64,000 nt of DNA. It comes from Dethiosulfatibacter aminovorans DSM 17477. GTDB taxonomy: Bacteria > Bacillota > Clostridia > Tissierellales > Dethiosulfatibacteraceae. Shown here piece after piece: positions 34,910 through 43,306 of the stretch (positions are counted from its first letter, which is position 1; each line of letters begins with the position of its first letter). The stretch lies in the NCBI RefSeq assembly GCF_900142005.1, contig NZ_FQZL01000008.1:62001-126000 (forward strand), read 5' to 3'. The notes under the pieces were generated by a model that was not told where the DNA came from, searched no databases, and saw only the letters and a list, made by a program, of their open reading frames with translations. Made by a program: the position numbers and the translations under genes.

Positions 34910-36046
34910 ATGATTGTATCTCTGGTGAAATGCGAAGAATATGATTATGACAGGATAAGGGGAGCATTGCTGAGAACCTTTGACAACATTGGTGGAATAG
35001 ACAGGTTTGTACAACCGGGAGACAGGATTCTCTTAAAGACCAATCTTCTAATGAAGAAAACTCCCGAGGAGGCTACCACTACAAATCCGGTTTTCGTTCA
35101 GGCGCTGGCGGACATTCTCATGTCAAAGGATGCCATTGTTGTCATTGGAGACAGTCCCGGAGGACCTTTCATGGAAGGAAGGATGAAAAACATATACAAG
35201 TCAACAGGCATGGAAGAGGCTGCTAAAAGGTCGGGTGCGTCACTTAATTTCAACCTTGCATCTTACTATACGGAATTTGACAATGCAGTGCTTCTTAACA
35301 AGGTGATTCTTACTGACATGATAAACGACGTTGACAAGATAATCAATCTTCCTAAGCTCAAGACCCATGGCTTTGCAGTATATACGGGAGCTGTGAAGAA
35401 TCTCTTCGGACTGATACCGGGTACAATCAAGGCTGAGTACCATGTGAATATGCCTGATGTGAACAATTTCTGCAATGCACTCATAGATATCTGTGAACAT
35501 GTGAAGCCTGTTCTTCACATAATGGATGGAATAGTGGGAATGGAGGGCGCGGGACCTTCAGGTGGAAGGCCCAGGAAAATTGGTGCAATACTTGCATCGG
35601 AAAACCCCTATGACCTTGACAAGACGGCCTGTGAAATAATTGGCCTCAAGGTGCAGGATGTACCGACACTTAGAAAGGCTGCTGAGAGGGGACTGAGCTC
35701 GGACAGCATGGAAGATGTCGAAATTGCAGGAGACAGGATTGAAGATGTTTTGGTCCCTGATTTCGAGAAGGCTCCTGCAATCAGCGGAAGTTTGAGAAAC
35801 ATACCTCTGCCCGTCATTAAATTCCTTGCCAAGAGGCTCAAGTCGAGGCCCGTTTTTAACTTTGATATCTGTGTAGGCTGCGGTGACTGTGCCGCCAACT
35901 GTCCTCCAAAGGTAATAGAGATGACAGAGGGCAAGCCCGTAGTGGACTATGTCGGGTGCATAAGTTGTTTCTGCTGCCAGGAGTTGTGTCCTGTGAAGGC
36001 CATAGAGATCAAGAAGCCGCTGTTGTCAAAATTGATATTCAGATAG
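34910..36046 (+). CDS. DUF362 domain protein with C-terminal 2[4Fe-4S] ferredoxin domain
   Basis: A 378-residue protein. Residues 1-290 are a DUF362 domain (GDRILLKTNLLMKKTPEEATTTNP, IGDSPGGPFMEG, NLPKLKTHGFAVYTGAVKNLFGLIPG); the end carries CVGCGDCAANCPPK and CISCFCCQELCPVKA. Such proteins are common in anaerobes and methylotrophic clusters, possibly in electron delivery, but the reaction is not established. Terminator follows at 36055. Ends in TAG. Confidence 0.88.
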   Translation: MIVSLVKCEEYDYDRIRGALLRTFDNIGGIDRFVQPGDRILLKTNLLMKKTPEEATTTNPVFVQALADILMSKDAIVVIGDSPGGPFMEGRMKNIYKSTGMEEAAKRSGASLNFNLASYYTEFDNAVLLNKVILTDMINDVDKIINLPKLKTHGFAVYTGAVKNLFGLIPGTIKAEYHVNMPDVNNFCNALIDICEHVKPVLHIMDGIVGMEGAGPSGGRPRKIGAILASENPYDLDKTACEIIGLKVQDVPTLRKAAERGLSSDSMEDVEIAGDRIEDVLVPDFEKAPAISGSLRNIPLPVIKFLAKRLKSRPVFNFDICVGCGDCAANCPPKVIEMTEGKPVVDYVGCISCFCCQELCPVKAIEIKKPLLSKLIFR

Positions 36047-36054
36047 ATTTTTAT

Positions 36055-36104
36055 AGCACTATCTTGCCAAAATTTCTACTTATATTGGCAAAATGGTGCT
36101 TTTT
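36055..36104 (+). terminator. Terminator after the DUF362 gene
   Basis: AGCAC...TTGCCA (36055-36069) pairs with TGGCAA...GTGCT (36086-36100), followed by four Ts. Confidence 0.7.
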
Positions 36105-36179
36105 CAATTGATACACTTGAATAAGAATAAAGGGTGTTATATCATTATCATAAACAACAAATGGAAAGAGGAGCAGAAA

Positions 36180-37007
36180 ATGGGAGAGACAGAAAGAAGG
36201 ATAAATGCAGTATGGTTCAGCCCGACAGGCACAACACAGGTTGTTGCTGAAGTGTTGGCTCAATCGATATGCAGAAATTTAGGCAGCGATGCCGTGTTCA
36301 AGAGCAGAAGCTTTACTTTGCCTGGGGAAAGGGAAAAGCCTCTTGAATTCGGGAAAGATGACATTGTGGTGCTTGGCGTTCCAGTATATGCCGGAAGGGT
36401 ACCAAACATACTTCTGAAATATCTGGATACCATGAATGGAGGAGGAGCTCTTGGCGTTCCCGTAGTACTCTATGGAAACAGGGATTACGACGATGCATTG
36501 ATTGAACTGAAGGACATAATGGAAGGCAAGAATTTCAATGTCATAGGTGCAGGGGCATTCATCGGAGAACATTCTTTCTCTAGAATTCTTGCTGAAGGCA
36601 GGCCTGATGGAAAGGATATTGAATCGGTGGAAGGCTTTGGTGCTAAAATATCAGAAAAGTTAAAGGTTGGAAATATTAATGGTGCTGTTGAAGTAAAAGG
36701 AAACAAGCCATACAGACCATATTACAGACCTAGGGACATTGAAGGGAATTTCTACGACTTCAGAAAGATAAAACCAAAGACTAATGATAATTGTACGGAC
36801 TGCAAGATTTGTGTCGATGTGTGTCCGATGGGGTCAATAGACAGCGATGACGTGTCGAAATTCACCGGGATATGCATAAAATGCGGAGCTTGCGTGAAGA
36901 AGTGTCCCGTGGAAGCAAAATACTATGATGATGTCAATTACCTGAAACATCAGCATGAGCTTGAAGATGAAAATAAGGATAGAAAGGAACCTGAACTTTT
37001 TATATAG
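36180..37007 (+). CDS. EFR1-type flavodoxin-ferredoxin fusion
   Basis: A 275-residue redox protein. The N-terminal flavodoxin-like domain binds FMN through SPTGTTQVVAE; the C-terminus has two cluster motifs, CTDCKICVDVCPMGS and CIKCGACVKKCPVEA. It probably moves electrons between a flavin and clostridial ferredoxins. The ATG at 36180 follows GAGGAG; the longer frame from 36093 runs through the upstream terminator and is rejected. Ends in TAG. Confidence 0.88.
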   Translation: MGETERRINAVWFSPTGTTQVVAEVLAQSICRNLGSDAVFKSRSFTLPGEREKPLEFGKDDIVVLGVPVYAGRVPNILLKYLDTMNGGGALGVPVVLYGNRDYDDALIELKDIMEGKNFNVIGAGAFIGEHSFSRILAEGRPDGKDIESVEGFGAKISEKLKVGNINGAVEVKGNKPYRPYYRPRDIEGNFYDFRKIKPKTNDNCTDCKICVDVCPMGSIDSDDVSKFTGICIKCGACVKKCPVEAKYYDDVNYLKHQHELEDENKDRKEPELFI

Positions 37008-37021
37008 TTCAGGTTCTTTCT
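36987..37021 (+). terminator. Terminator overlapping the end of the EFR1 gene
   Basis: GAACCTGAAC (36987-36996) pairs with GTTCAGGTTC (37007-37016), followed by TTTCTT. The left arm is coding. Confidence 0.75.
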
Positions 37022-37115
37022 TGTAAGCGAACAATAATTTAACAATGATTTGAAATTTATACCGAATAGGGATAAAATAGATGTAAGAACAAAAATACTA
37101 TTCAGAGGTGATTTC

Positions 37116-37436
37116 ATGAAAAAGACATACAACAAACTTATCAGGGATAAAATCCCTCAACTCATTGAAGAAAGTGGAAGAAAGCCGACAACTAGAAAAT
37201 TGAATGATGAAGAGTATTTTGAAGCTCTCATTGACAAGGTGATTGAAGAAATTGAAGAATACAGGGAATCAGGCAATGAGGAAGAGCTGGCTGATGTCTT
37301 TGAAGTGATGGATGCAATAGTCAAGTTCAAGGATTATGAGCCAATGCACATAGACTATTTGAAGATCAAGAAAAAGGAAGCCCGTGGAGTATTTGACGAA
37401 AGAATATTTCTTGAAGAAGTGGAAGGCGACGAATAA
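37116..37436 (+). CDS. MazG-like nucleoside phosphate pyrophosphohydrolase (phosphoribosyl-ATP PPase fold)
   Basis: A 106-residue all-alpha NTP-PPase-superfamily protein: YNKLIRDKIPQLIEESG at the N-terminus, then metal-binding KVIEEIEEY and EELADVFEVMDAI. It likely hydrolyses a non-canonical nucleotide in the cytosol. Start 37116 has AGAGGTG upstream; the in-frame ATG at 37050 has no ribosome site. The next gene starts 20 bp downstream. Confidence 0.82.
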   Translation: MKKTYNKLIRDKIPQLIEESGRKPTTRKLNDEEYFEALIDKVIEEIEEYRESGNEEELADVFEVMDAIVKFKDYEPMHIDYLKIKKKEARGVFDERIFLEEVEGDE

Positions 37437-37456
37437 TCAATAATCGGAGGAAGTAA

Positions 37457-38653
37457 ATGAATATTGGAATTGTTTCATTCAATTCATCCTTTGCAGATGC
37501 AGAAATACTCAATAAGTCACTGAAGCCCTTTGTTGAAGAACTTGAAAACAAGGCGGGATGCAGTTTTGAAGAAGTGAAAGATGAAGATTTCGACCGGTAT
37601 GACATGGTGATATCCTTTGTCAAAACAGGTGGAACCGAGAATCTTTTCAAGAATGTGTACAGGAAAATAAGGGCACCCTATGTGATACTGTCTACAGACA
37701 ACAGCAATTCTCTTGCTGCGTCCATGGAAATACTGTCATTCCTCAGGCAGAAAGGCCTGAAGGGAGAAATACTCCACGGTAGTACCGACTATATAGCTTC
37801 AAGGATAAAGATATTGTACAAGGTTGTAAAGGCTATGAAAAAGCTGAGGGGAGCCAGGTTTGGAATAGTTGGCAAGCCTTCGGACTGGCTAATAGCAAGT
37901 GATGTTGACTATGACAGGATACGCCATAAGGCGGGTATTGAGCTTGTAGACATAACAATAGATGAATTGAAACAGGAAATAGCCAACAAGCATGTTTATG
38001 AAAACAATTATGTCAATGATTTGAAGAGAAAGAAATTCGATGAAAAGGAAATCGAAGATGCCTTGTACATATACGGAGCACTAAAGTTTCTTACAGAGAA
38101 GTACAAGCTGTCTGGACTCACATTGAGATGCTTCGATCTCCTTGGCGACGATATCCACAATACGGGGTGCCTTGCGTTGGCAATACTCAATGGTGAAGGA
38201 GTCCCAGCTGGATGCGAAGGGGACATTCCCTCCCTCATATCAATGGCAATACTGCATTTCCTTACAGACAATCCCGTATTCATGGCCAATCCTTCAAAGA
38301 TTGATGTAGATGAAAACAGGATAGTCTTTGCACACTGCACACTGCCTATAAACATGCCGGAAAGCTATGAACTTGATACGCACTTTGAGTCAGGCATAGG
38401 AGTTGCACTGAGGGGCAAGATATCACTTGGCGAAGGAACTGTATTCAAGGCGTCAGGCGACCTGGACAACTATTTTGTATCGGGATGCGAAATTGAAAGG
38501 AACCTGTCTGAGAACAATCTTTGCAGAAGCCAGATAGAACTTCTCATGAACAGGGATGTGAACTACTTTCTAAGAGAAAGCATAGGGAACCACCATCTCA
38601 TAGTAAATGGAAACTATACTGGACTGGTGGACGAGTTTTTCAACTATATTTGA
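37457..38653 (+). CDS. Fucose/arabinose isomerase-like protein
   Basis: A 398-residue protein whose layout resembles the L-fucose/L-arabinose isomerase superfamily: N-terminal Rossmann-like part (FVKTGGTENLF, GKPSDWLIASDVD) and C-terminal part with GEGVPAGCEGDIPSLISMAIL and FAHCTLP. In this superfamily such residues bind Mn2+ and the sugar. No sugar genes lie nearby, so the substrate is open. An ATCGGAGG ribosome site precedes the start. Confidence 0.6.
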   Translation: MNIGIVSFNSSFADAEILNKSLKPFVEELENKAGCSFEEVKDEDFDRYDMVISFVKTGGTENLFKNVYRKIRAPYVILSTDNSNSLAASMEILSFLRQKGLKGEILHGSTDYIASRIKILYKVVKAMKKLRGARFGIVGKPSDWLIASDVDYDRIRHKAGIELVDITIDELKQEIANKHVYENNYVNDLKRKKFDEKEIEDALYIYGALKFLTEKYKLSGLTLRCFDLLGDDIHNTGCLALAILNGEGVPAGCEGDIPSLISMAILHFLTDNPVFMANPSKIDVDENRIVFAHCTLPINMPESYELDTHFESGIGVALRGKISLGEGTVFKASGDLDNYFVSGCEIERNLSENNLCRSQIELLMNRDVNYFLRESIGNHHLIVNGNYTGLVDEFFNYI

Positions 38654-38685
38654 TAAAAAGTTATAAATTTACAAAAAATGGATTC

Positions 38686-38711
38686 TTCTCCTTTGGGAGG
38701 AGAATTTTTTT
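38686..38711 (+). terminator. Terminator after the isomerase-like gene
   Basis: TTCTCCT (38686-38692) pairs with AGGAGAA (38698-38704), 5-nt loop, then seven Ts. Confidence 0.88.
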
Positions 38712-38811
38712 GTTTGAGATGGACAAAAATTCCTTCCGTTTTGCAAAAGGATGTACAAAAAAATAACAAATGCAGTTATATACTTGATGCATGGTGATGA
38801 GTTAATCTATT

Positions 38812-38828
38812 ATCAGACTAAGTCTGAT
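38812..38828. promoter_or_regulatory. Palindromic operator ahead of the PadR gene
   Basis: ATCAGACT-A-AGTCTGAT, a perfect 8-1-8 palindrome immediately before the ribosome site (GGAGG at 38832-38836) of the PadR-like gene; likely autorepression. Confidence 0.65.
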
Positions 38829-38846
38829 GGTGGAGGTTGTCGAATA

Positions 38847-39251
38847 ATGGAAGGTAAAAATGTAAATTCCAGCAGTGATACAATTGGCAATAAGTCGATA
38901 AAAAAATGTTCCTGTATGGGATATAATCTTGACAAGTTGATTCAGCCCCTTGTGTTGGAGATACTGATGGAGGAAAAACTGTATGGCTATGCCATACTCA
39001 AGAAGATAGAAGAAAGGTGGGGCATGAATGGAGATATTCCGGACAGCACCGGCCTATACAGGACCCTGGGTAATATGCAGAAACAGGAGATATTGACCTT
39101 TGAATGGGAAACACAGGAAACCGGACCTGCCAAGAAGGTGTATTCCATTACTGAAGAGGGGAAAAAATGCTACAGATCATGGATAGAGACCCTCAGGAGT
39201 TATTATGAGTATATAGGAAGCATTATTGAAGCAGGAGAAAATATGTCGTAA
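38847..39251 (+). CDS. PadR-family transcriptional regulator
   Basis: A 134-residue winged-helix regulator: LVLEILMEEKLYGYAILKKIEERWG and the wing GPAKKVYSITEEGKKCYRSW are typical PadR. The N-terminal segment contains KKCSCMGYNLDKL, a small cysteine pair before the DNA-binding domain that could sense a metal or redox state. Start 38847 is chosen for its GGAGG site and because the frame upstream runs through the operator. The radical SAM gene follows after 15 bp. Confidence 0.85.
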   Translation: MEGKNVNSSSDTIGNKSIKKCSCMGYNLDKLIQPLVLEILMEEKLYGYAILKKIEERWGMNGDIPDSTGLYRTLGNMQKQEILTFEWETQETGPAKKVYSITEEGKKCYRSWIETLRSYYEYIGSIIEAGENMS

Positions 39252-39266
39252 GGGAGAATGGAGATT

Positions 39267-40238
39267 ATGAAAAACAAGATTGATATGGTTTACAATATGG
39301 CAATTGAAGGAAAGGAAATTGAAGACGGTGTACTGGTGGAAATGCTGGAGATAGATCCTGGTTCAGATGATGCTCAGTACCTGGGAAAGAAAGCAAGGCA
39401 GCTGGCAGACCGTGTTGTTGGAAACAAGGGAAAGATATGGGCGTCAATAGGAATCGACTACCAGACTTGTCCCATGAATTGTGACTTCTGTTCCTTTGGA
39501 GAGGAATGGAATCTTTTCCAGGGAAGGCACGAATGGACTGACGAGGAAGTCATAGGTCAGGTGAAAAAGTATGTGAATGAAGGTGCTTCCTGGATAACAT
39601 TGAGGACAACACAGTACTATGGAATCGACAGGCTCAATGCCCTGGCGAAAAAGGTCAGGAAGGAAGTCCCTGGAGACTACGGCTTGGTAGCCAATACGGG
39701 CGAGTTTGGAAGGCTGAAGGCAAAGGAAATGATCGATGCAGGAATAGATACGGTTTATCATACCCTTCGCCTCGGCGAGGGCAGCAGCACGAAATTCAAT
39801 CCTGAAGACAGGATAGATACGTTGAAGGCTGTCGAAGATACGAACCTCTCGCTGGCATATCTTGTGGAGCCCATAGGCCCTGAGCATACAAATGAGGAGA
39901 TAGTGGAAATATTCAAGAAAGGACTGGAACATGGAGCCGTTCTTTCTGGAGCCATGGCAAGGGTTGCAATAAAGGGAACGCCTCTGGAGGAAAAAGGGGA
40001 ACTATCAGCTGAGAGGCTGGCACAGATTGTAGCGGTGACGAGACTGGGCGCCGGGACAAATGCGCCTGATATCTGTGTTCATCCTCCAAGTAAACAGGCA
40101 GTGGAATGGGGGGCAAATGTAGTGGTTGTTGAGACAGGAGCTGTTCCTAGAGCTGAAAAGGAATGCTGCGGCGACTGGGACAGGTTCGATTCGAAAAAGG
40201 CTAGGAAATGGTTTGAGGAGGCAGGATATGAAATTTAG
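39267..40238 (+). CDS. Radical SAM enzyme of the BioB/HydE/PylB-like group, function unknown
   Basis: A 323-residue radical SAM protein. The cluster motif is CPMNCDFC followed by SFGEEWNLFQGRHEW; the barrel continues with WITLRTTQYYG, VANTGEFGRLKAKEMIDAG and VYHTLRLGEGSSTKFNPEDRIDTL, the last resembling the substrate loop of BioB/HydE/PylB. ALS near the end carries two adjacent Cys (EKECCGDWDRF). I do not recognise a characterised enzyme. It is expressed with a PadR regulator and an SsuABC-type importer, so it probably converts the imported compound or makes a related cofactor. The ATG at 39267 is better spaced from AGGGAG than that at 39258. Ends in TAG. Confidence 0.8.
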   Translation: MKNKIDMVYNMAIEGKEIEDGVLVEMLEIDPGSDDAQYLGKKARQLADRVVGNKGKIWASIGIDYQTCPMNCDFCSFGEEWNLFQGRHEWTDEEVIGQVKKYVNEGASWITLRTTQYYGIDRLNALAKKVRKEVPGDYGLVANTGEFGRLKAKEMIDAGIDTVYHTLRLGEGSSTKFNPEDRIDTLKAVEDTNLSLAYLVEPIGPEHTNEEIVEIFKKGLEHGAVLSGAMARVAIKGTPLEEKGELSAERLAQIVAVTRLGAGTNAPDICVHPPSKQAVEWGANVVVVETGAVPRAEKECCGDWDRFDSKKARKWFEEAGYEI

Positions 40239-41202
40239 AGTTTATGATATGAAAAGAATAGTGTTGTTGTTGATTTCTACGATGCTGGTAATAGTATCTG
40301 CAGGGTGCAGCAGCGAAGCAGCTGAAGGCTATCGCGTAGGAACATGGAAGACTGCACAGACAATCCAGCCTTTCTATTATGAAAACTATCTGGAAGAGCA
40401 TATTGAAGTGCTTCCATTTACAAATCCCGGCGACCAGAAGACTGCACTTCTGGCAGGTGATCTTGACATGACGGGAACAACCTTGGTCACGGCTATAACG
40501 GCAGCATCAAAGGGCGAGCCTGTCGTCATAGTGACAGCTCTTTGCAACAAGTGTTCGGCACTTGTGGTTGGAGCAGAATCAGGAATAGACAGTGTGGATG
40601 ACTTGAAGGGCAAGAGGATAGCATATGTACCGGGAACCATGCACCATATACTGCTTCTGGAAACTCTGGAATCTGCTGGTCTTGACCTTGAATCGGATGT
40701 GGACCTGGTAAGGATAGACTTTTTTGACATGGGACAGTCACTGGCAAATGGCGACATAGATGCCTTCTGCAGTGGAGAGCCCTTTCCTTCCGTAGCGGAA
40801 ATGGAAGGTTATGGAAGGGTGCTCGCTTATCCGTATTTCGATGATTCCATAGGCACGATCAATGGTGCAATGATAACCACCAGGGACAAGATAAATAATG
40901 CAAGAGACAGGATCCAGGCACTTGTGAATGCACATGTGCAAGCAAGTGAAGAACTTGAGTCGGATGTGGAATTCTGGCTGACCGAGGCTGAAGAATTCGG
41001 AACCGACAAAGATGTTTTAGCTAATGCATCAAGGAATATGGAGCTTGCCTGGAATATTGATGAAGATTATATAAAGAAGGCGGAGAAGCTGGCTGAAAGG
41101 ATGCTGGAGCTTGGTATAATAAGCGACATGCCTGACATGGAAGTACTTTTCGATACGAGTTTCGTTGAAAATATTAAAACAGAAACTGAAGGGATCAACT
41201 AA
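40228..41202 (+). CDS. NitT/TauT/SsuA-type substrate-binding lipoprotein
   Basis: A 324-residue lipoprotein of an ABC importer. Signal peptide with lipobox VSAGC (Cys near residue 27) anchors it to the outer membrane face; the NMT1/SsuA-like fold shows ALLAGDLDMTGTTLVTAITAA, DLKGKRIAYVPGT and GDIDAFCSGEPFP. Ligands of this group include sulfonates, nitrate-like ions, thiamine precursors and pterin-like compounds; the ligand here is unknown. It overlaps the radical SAM gene by 11 bp with a GAGGAGG site. Confidence 0.85.
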   Translation: MKFRVYDMKRIVLLLISTMLVIVSAGCSSEAAEGYRVGTWKTAQTIQPFYYENYLEEHIEVLPFTNPGDQKTALLAGDLDMTGTTLVTAITAASKGEPVVIVTALCNKCSALVVGAESGIDSVDDLKGKRIAYVPGTMHHILLLETLESAGLDLESDVDLVRIDFFDMGQSLANGDIDAFCSGEPFPSVAEMEGYGRVLAYPYFDDSIGTINGAMITTRDKINNARDRIQALVNAHVQASEELESDVEFWLTEAEEFGTDKDVLANASRNMELAWNIDEDYIKKAEKLAERMLELGIISDMPDMEVLFDTSFVENIKTETEGIN

Positions 41203-41282
41203 TAAGATCAGGATACGTTTCGGTTTTCAAGTCTAATATTGAATGTAAATAAGTAGAGAAGCGGCAAGAGGTGATTGAGAGG

Positions 41283-42074
41283 ATGGAGACTAAGAAAAGA
41301 AATTTAAAAGGGAGTATTATACCTGTGATAGTACTGGTTTTGTGGCAGTATGCTTCTATCCGGGAACTGGTTCCTGAATACCTCCTTCCTTCACCTTTAA
41401 AATTGGCTTTTATTGGGTGGGACTTCATGACAGGAGCATTGGATCTGACTCCATATTCAGGCACTTTCTTTAAGCATTTTTCAGCAAGTGTAGGAAGAGT
41501 GGCTGCAGGCTTTCTTATTGCTTCGGCATTGGGAATTATACTGGGGTATTCGTCAGGCAGAAGCAGGACATTCAACGAACTTGTTAATCCGATTCTCAAT
41601 GGAGTCAAGGCTGTTCCGGGAATCGGTTGGCTTCCTGTTGCCCTGGTATGGTTTGGAGTAGGGCAGAAGACTACGGTTTTTCTAATATCACTTGCAGCCT
41701 TTTTTCCTGTATACATGAACACTTGCATGGGAGCAATGAGGGTTCCTGAAATATACATAAAGAGTGCAAGAATGATGGGAGCATCAAAATCAAGGATCTG
41801 GACCACTGTAATCATTCCTGCTTCAATTGATTCTCTCCTTGCAGGACTGCGGCTGGCAATGGGAGTTTCATGGGCTTATCTTGTACTGGGCGAAATAACG
41901 GGAGTAGCTGAGGGTCTCGGTGCAGTCATGATGGATGGAAGGATGCTTGGTCACGTTGATGTGGTCATAATGACAATGATATTAATAGCTGTTTTGGGAT
42001 GGCTATGTGATTGTATGCTGACGGGAATATTTAGACTATCTTCTAAGATTGGGGGAAGGCACTATGTATTGTGA
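41283..42074 (+). CDS. NitT/TauT/SsuC-type ABC permease
   Basis: A 263-residue inner-membrane permease with about six helices and the EAA-like coupling motif SARMMGASKSRIWTTVIIPASI. It forms the channel for the preceding binding protein. The ATG at 41283 follows AGAGGTG. It overlaps the ATPase gene by 11 bp. Confidence 0.9.
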   Translation: METKKRNLKGSIIPVIVLVLWQYASIRELVPEYLLPSPLKLAFIGWDFMTGALDLTPYSGTFFKHFSASVGRVAAGFLIASALGIILGYSSGRSRTFNELVNPILNGVKAVPGIGWLPVALVWFGVGQKTTVFLISLAAFFPVYMNTCMGAMRVPEIYIKSARMMGASKSRIWTTVIIPASIDSLLAGLRLAMGVSWAYLVLGEITGVAEGLGAVMMDGRMLGHVDVVIMTMILIAVLGWLCDCMLTGIFRLSSKIGGRHYVL

Positions 42075-42834
42075 AAAGATTCTGGAAATCAGAAATCTGA
42101 ACAAGACCTTCGAGAGCAGAAGAAAGAAGAATACAGTCTTCAATGATTTCAGTCTGGAAGTAGGCAAAGGTGAATTTCTCAGTTTATTGGGACCAAGCGG
42201 CTGCGGCAAGTCAACCCTTCTTGAGATGATAGCTGGATTCGACATGGATTATACGGGTGATATGATTTTCAGGGGAGAAATCATTGCAGGAACTTCTGGA
42301 GAAAGGGCAGTTGTTTTTCAGAAGGATGCACTGTTCCCCTGGTTAAGCGTATTCGACAATATAGCCTATGGACTGAAAATCAAGAAGATGAACAGTGAAG
42401 ATATCAAAGTAAAGGTCGAATATGTTCTGGATAAGGTAGGCTTGCTTGATTTTGTAGATCATTTCCCTGAAGAGCTTTCAGGCGGAATGAAGCAGAGGGT
42501 GGCTCTTGCCAGAGTCCTGGTAATGGAGCCGGAAGTGCTTCTGATGGATGAACCATTTGGAGCACTGGATTCATTCACTAGACTAAGGATGCAGGAACTG
42601 ATGATTGAAATCAGAGAAAAATTCTCTATAACTGTTATATTTGTAACTCACGATATAGATGAAGCGTTGATCTTGTCGGATAGGATAGTGATGATGGATG
42701 CAGATAACAATGATAAATACAGGGAACTAAGACCGGTATTGGAAAAGCGCTACAAAAGTTTGACGGAAAAGATGATGGATGAGAAATATTTAAGATGGAA
42801 AAAGGAAATAATTGATTGGTTTCACTTGAAATGA
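42064..42834 (+). CDS. NitT/TauT/SsuB-type ABC ATPase
   Basis: A 256-residue ATPase: Walker A GPSGCGKST, Q-loop VVFQKDALFPW, signature LSGGMKQRV, Walker B VLLMDEPFGALD and switch His in VTHDIDEA. It energises the preceding permease. Last gene of the PadR-radical SAM-importer operon. Confidence 0.93.
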   Translation: MYCEKILEIRNLNKTFESRRKKNTVFNDFSLEVGKGEFLSLLGPSGCGKSTLLEMIAGFDMDYTGDMIFRGEIIAGTSGERAVVFQKDALFPWLSVFDNIAYGLKIKKMNSEDIKVKVEYVLDKVGLLDFVDHFPEELSGGMKQRVALARVLVMEPEVLLMDEPFGALDSFTRLRMQELMIEIREKFSITVIFVTHDIDEALILSDRIVMMDADNNDKYRELRPVLEKRYKSLTEKMMDEKYLRWKKEIIDWFHLK

Positions 42835-42835
42835 T

Positions 42836-42863
42836 GCTCTCTGGCTTAGGTCGGGGAGCTTTT
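42836..42863 (+). terminator. Possible weak terminator after the importer operon
   Basis: GCTCTC (42836-42841) pairs with GGGAGC (42854-42859) including one G-U pair, then TTTT. Confidence 0.4.
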
Positions 42864-42998
42864 GATTTACAGGATAATCAAATAAAAAAATTAACATTAG
42901 CATTACCTTATTTAACAGACAGATAACCACTTCGCAATAATGGATTAACAATAGCGAAGTATAATTTGCCTGACAAAAATAAAAGTGAGGTATATTTG

Positions 42999-43187
42999 AT
43001 GAAAAGAAGCATTAGTATGATTTTAGCAATTATTGTTGTAGTTTCGTTACTTACAACAACAGCTTTTGCAGCTACTTATACTGTTCAGTAAGGTGACATG
43101 CTGTGGAAAATAGCGGAAAATTGTGGAGTTACTGTTGACAGTATTGTTGAAATGAAACAAGTTGCTAATATTGCAAAAAAGGGGTAA
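42999..43187 (+). pseudogene. Truncated LysM-type secreted protein with internal TAA
   Basis: From ATG 42999 a good signal peptide (SMILAIIVVVSLLTTTAFA) is followed by the start of a LysM domain, ATYTVQ, then TAA at 43089-43091. The frame resumes GDMLWKIAENCGVTVDSIVE and stops again at 43185. Intact relatives read YTVQSGD at this place, so the TAA replaces a Ser codon (TCA) and the gene also lacks the end of LysM. UAA is not read by tRNA-Pyl. A CTTCGC/GCGAAG hairpin lies upstream (about 42930-42960). Confidence 0.75.
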
Positions 43188-43306
43188 TCTATAAGTAGCA
43201 AATATTGATTCATTTGATTTGGTTTAAGAATTTTTGCGAATTGCCACATGTTTGTCACAAAAGACCTGTATTATGAAAAATGAATAATAGTCGGAGGAGA
43301 TGAAAC

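Noticed and set aside
36093..36179. Upstream start for the EFR1-type gene
   Set aside because: The extension reads through the terminator of the DUF362 gene and has no ribosome site.
43089..43091. Recoding of the internal stop in the LysM-like gene
   Set aside because: The codon is TAA, which neither tRNA-Pyl nor tRNA-Sec reads, and the LysM domain is also truncated downstream.
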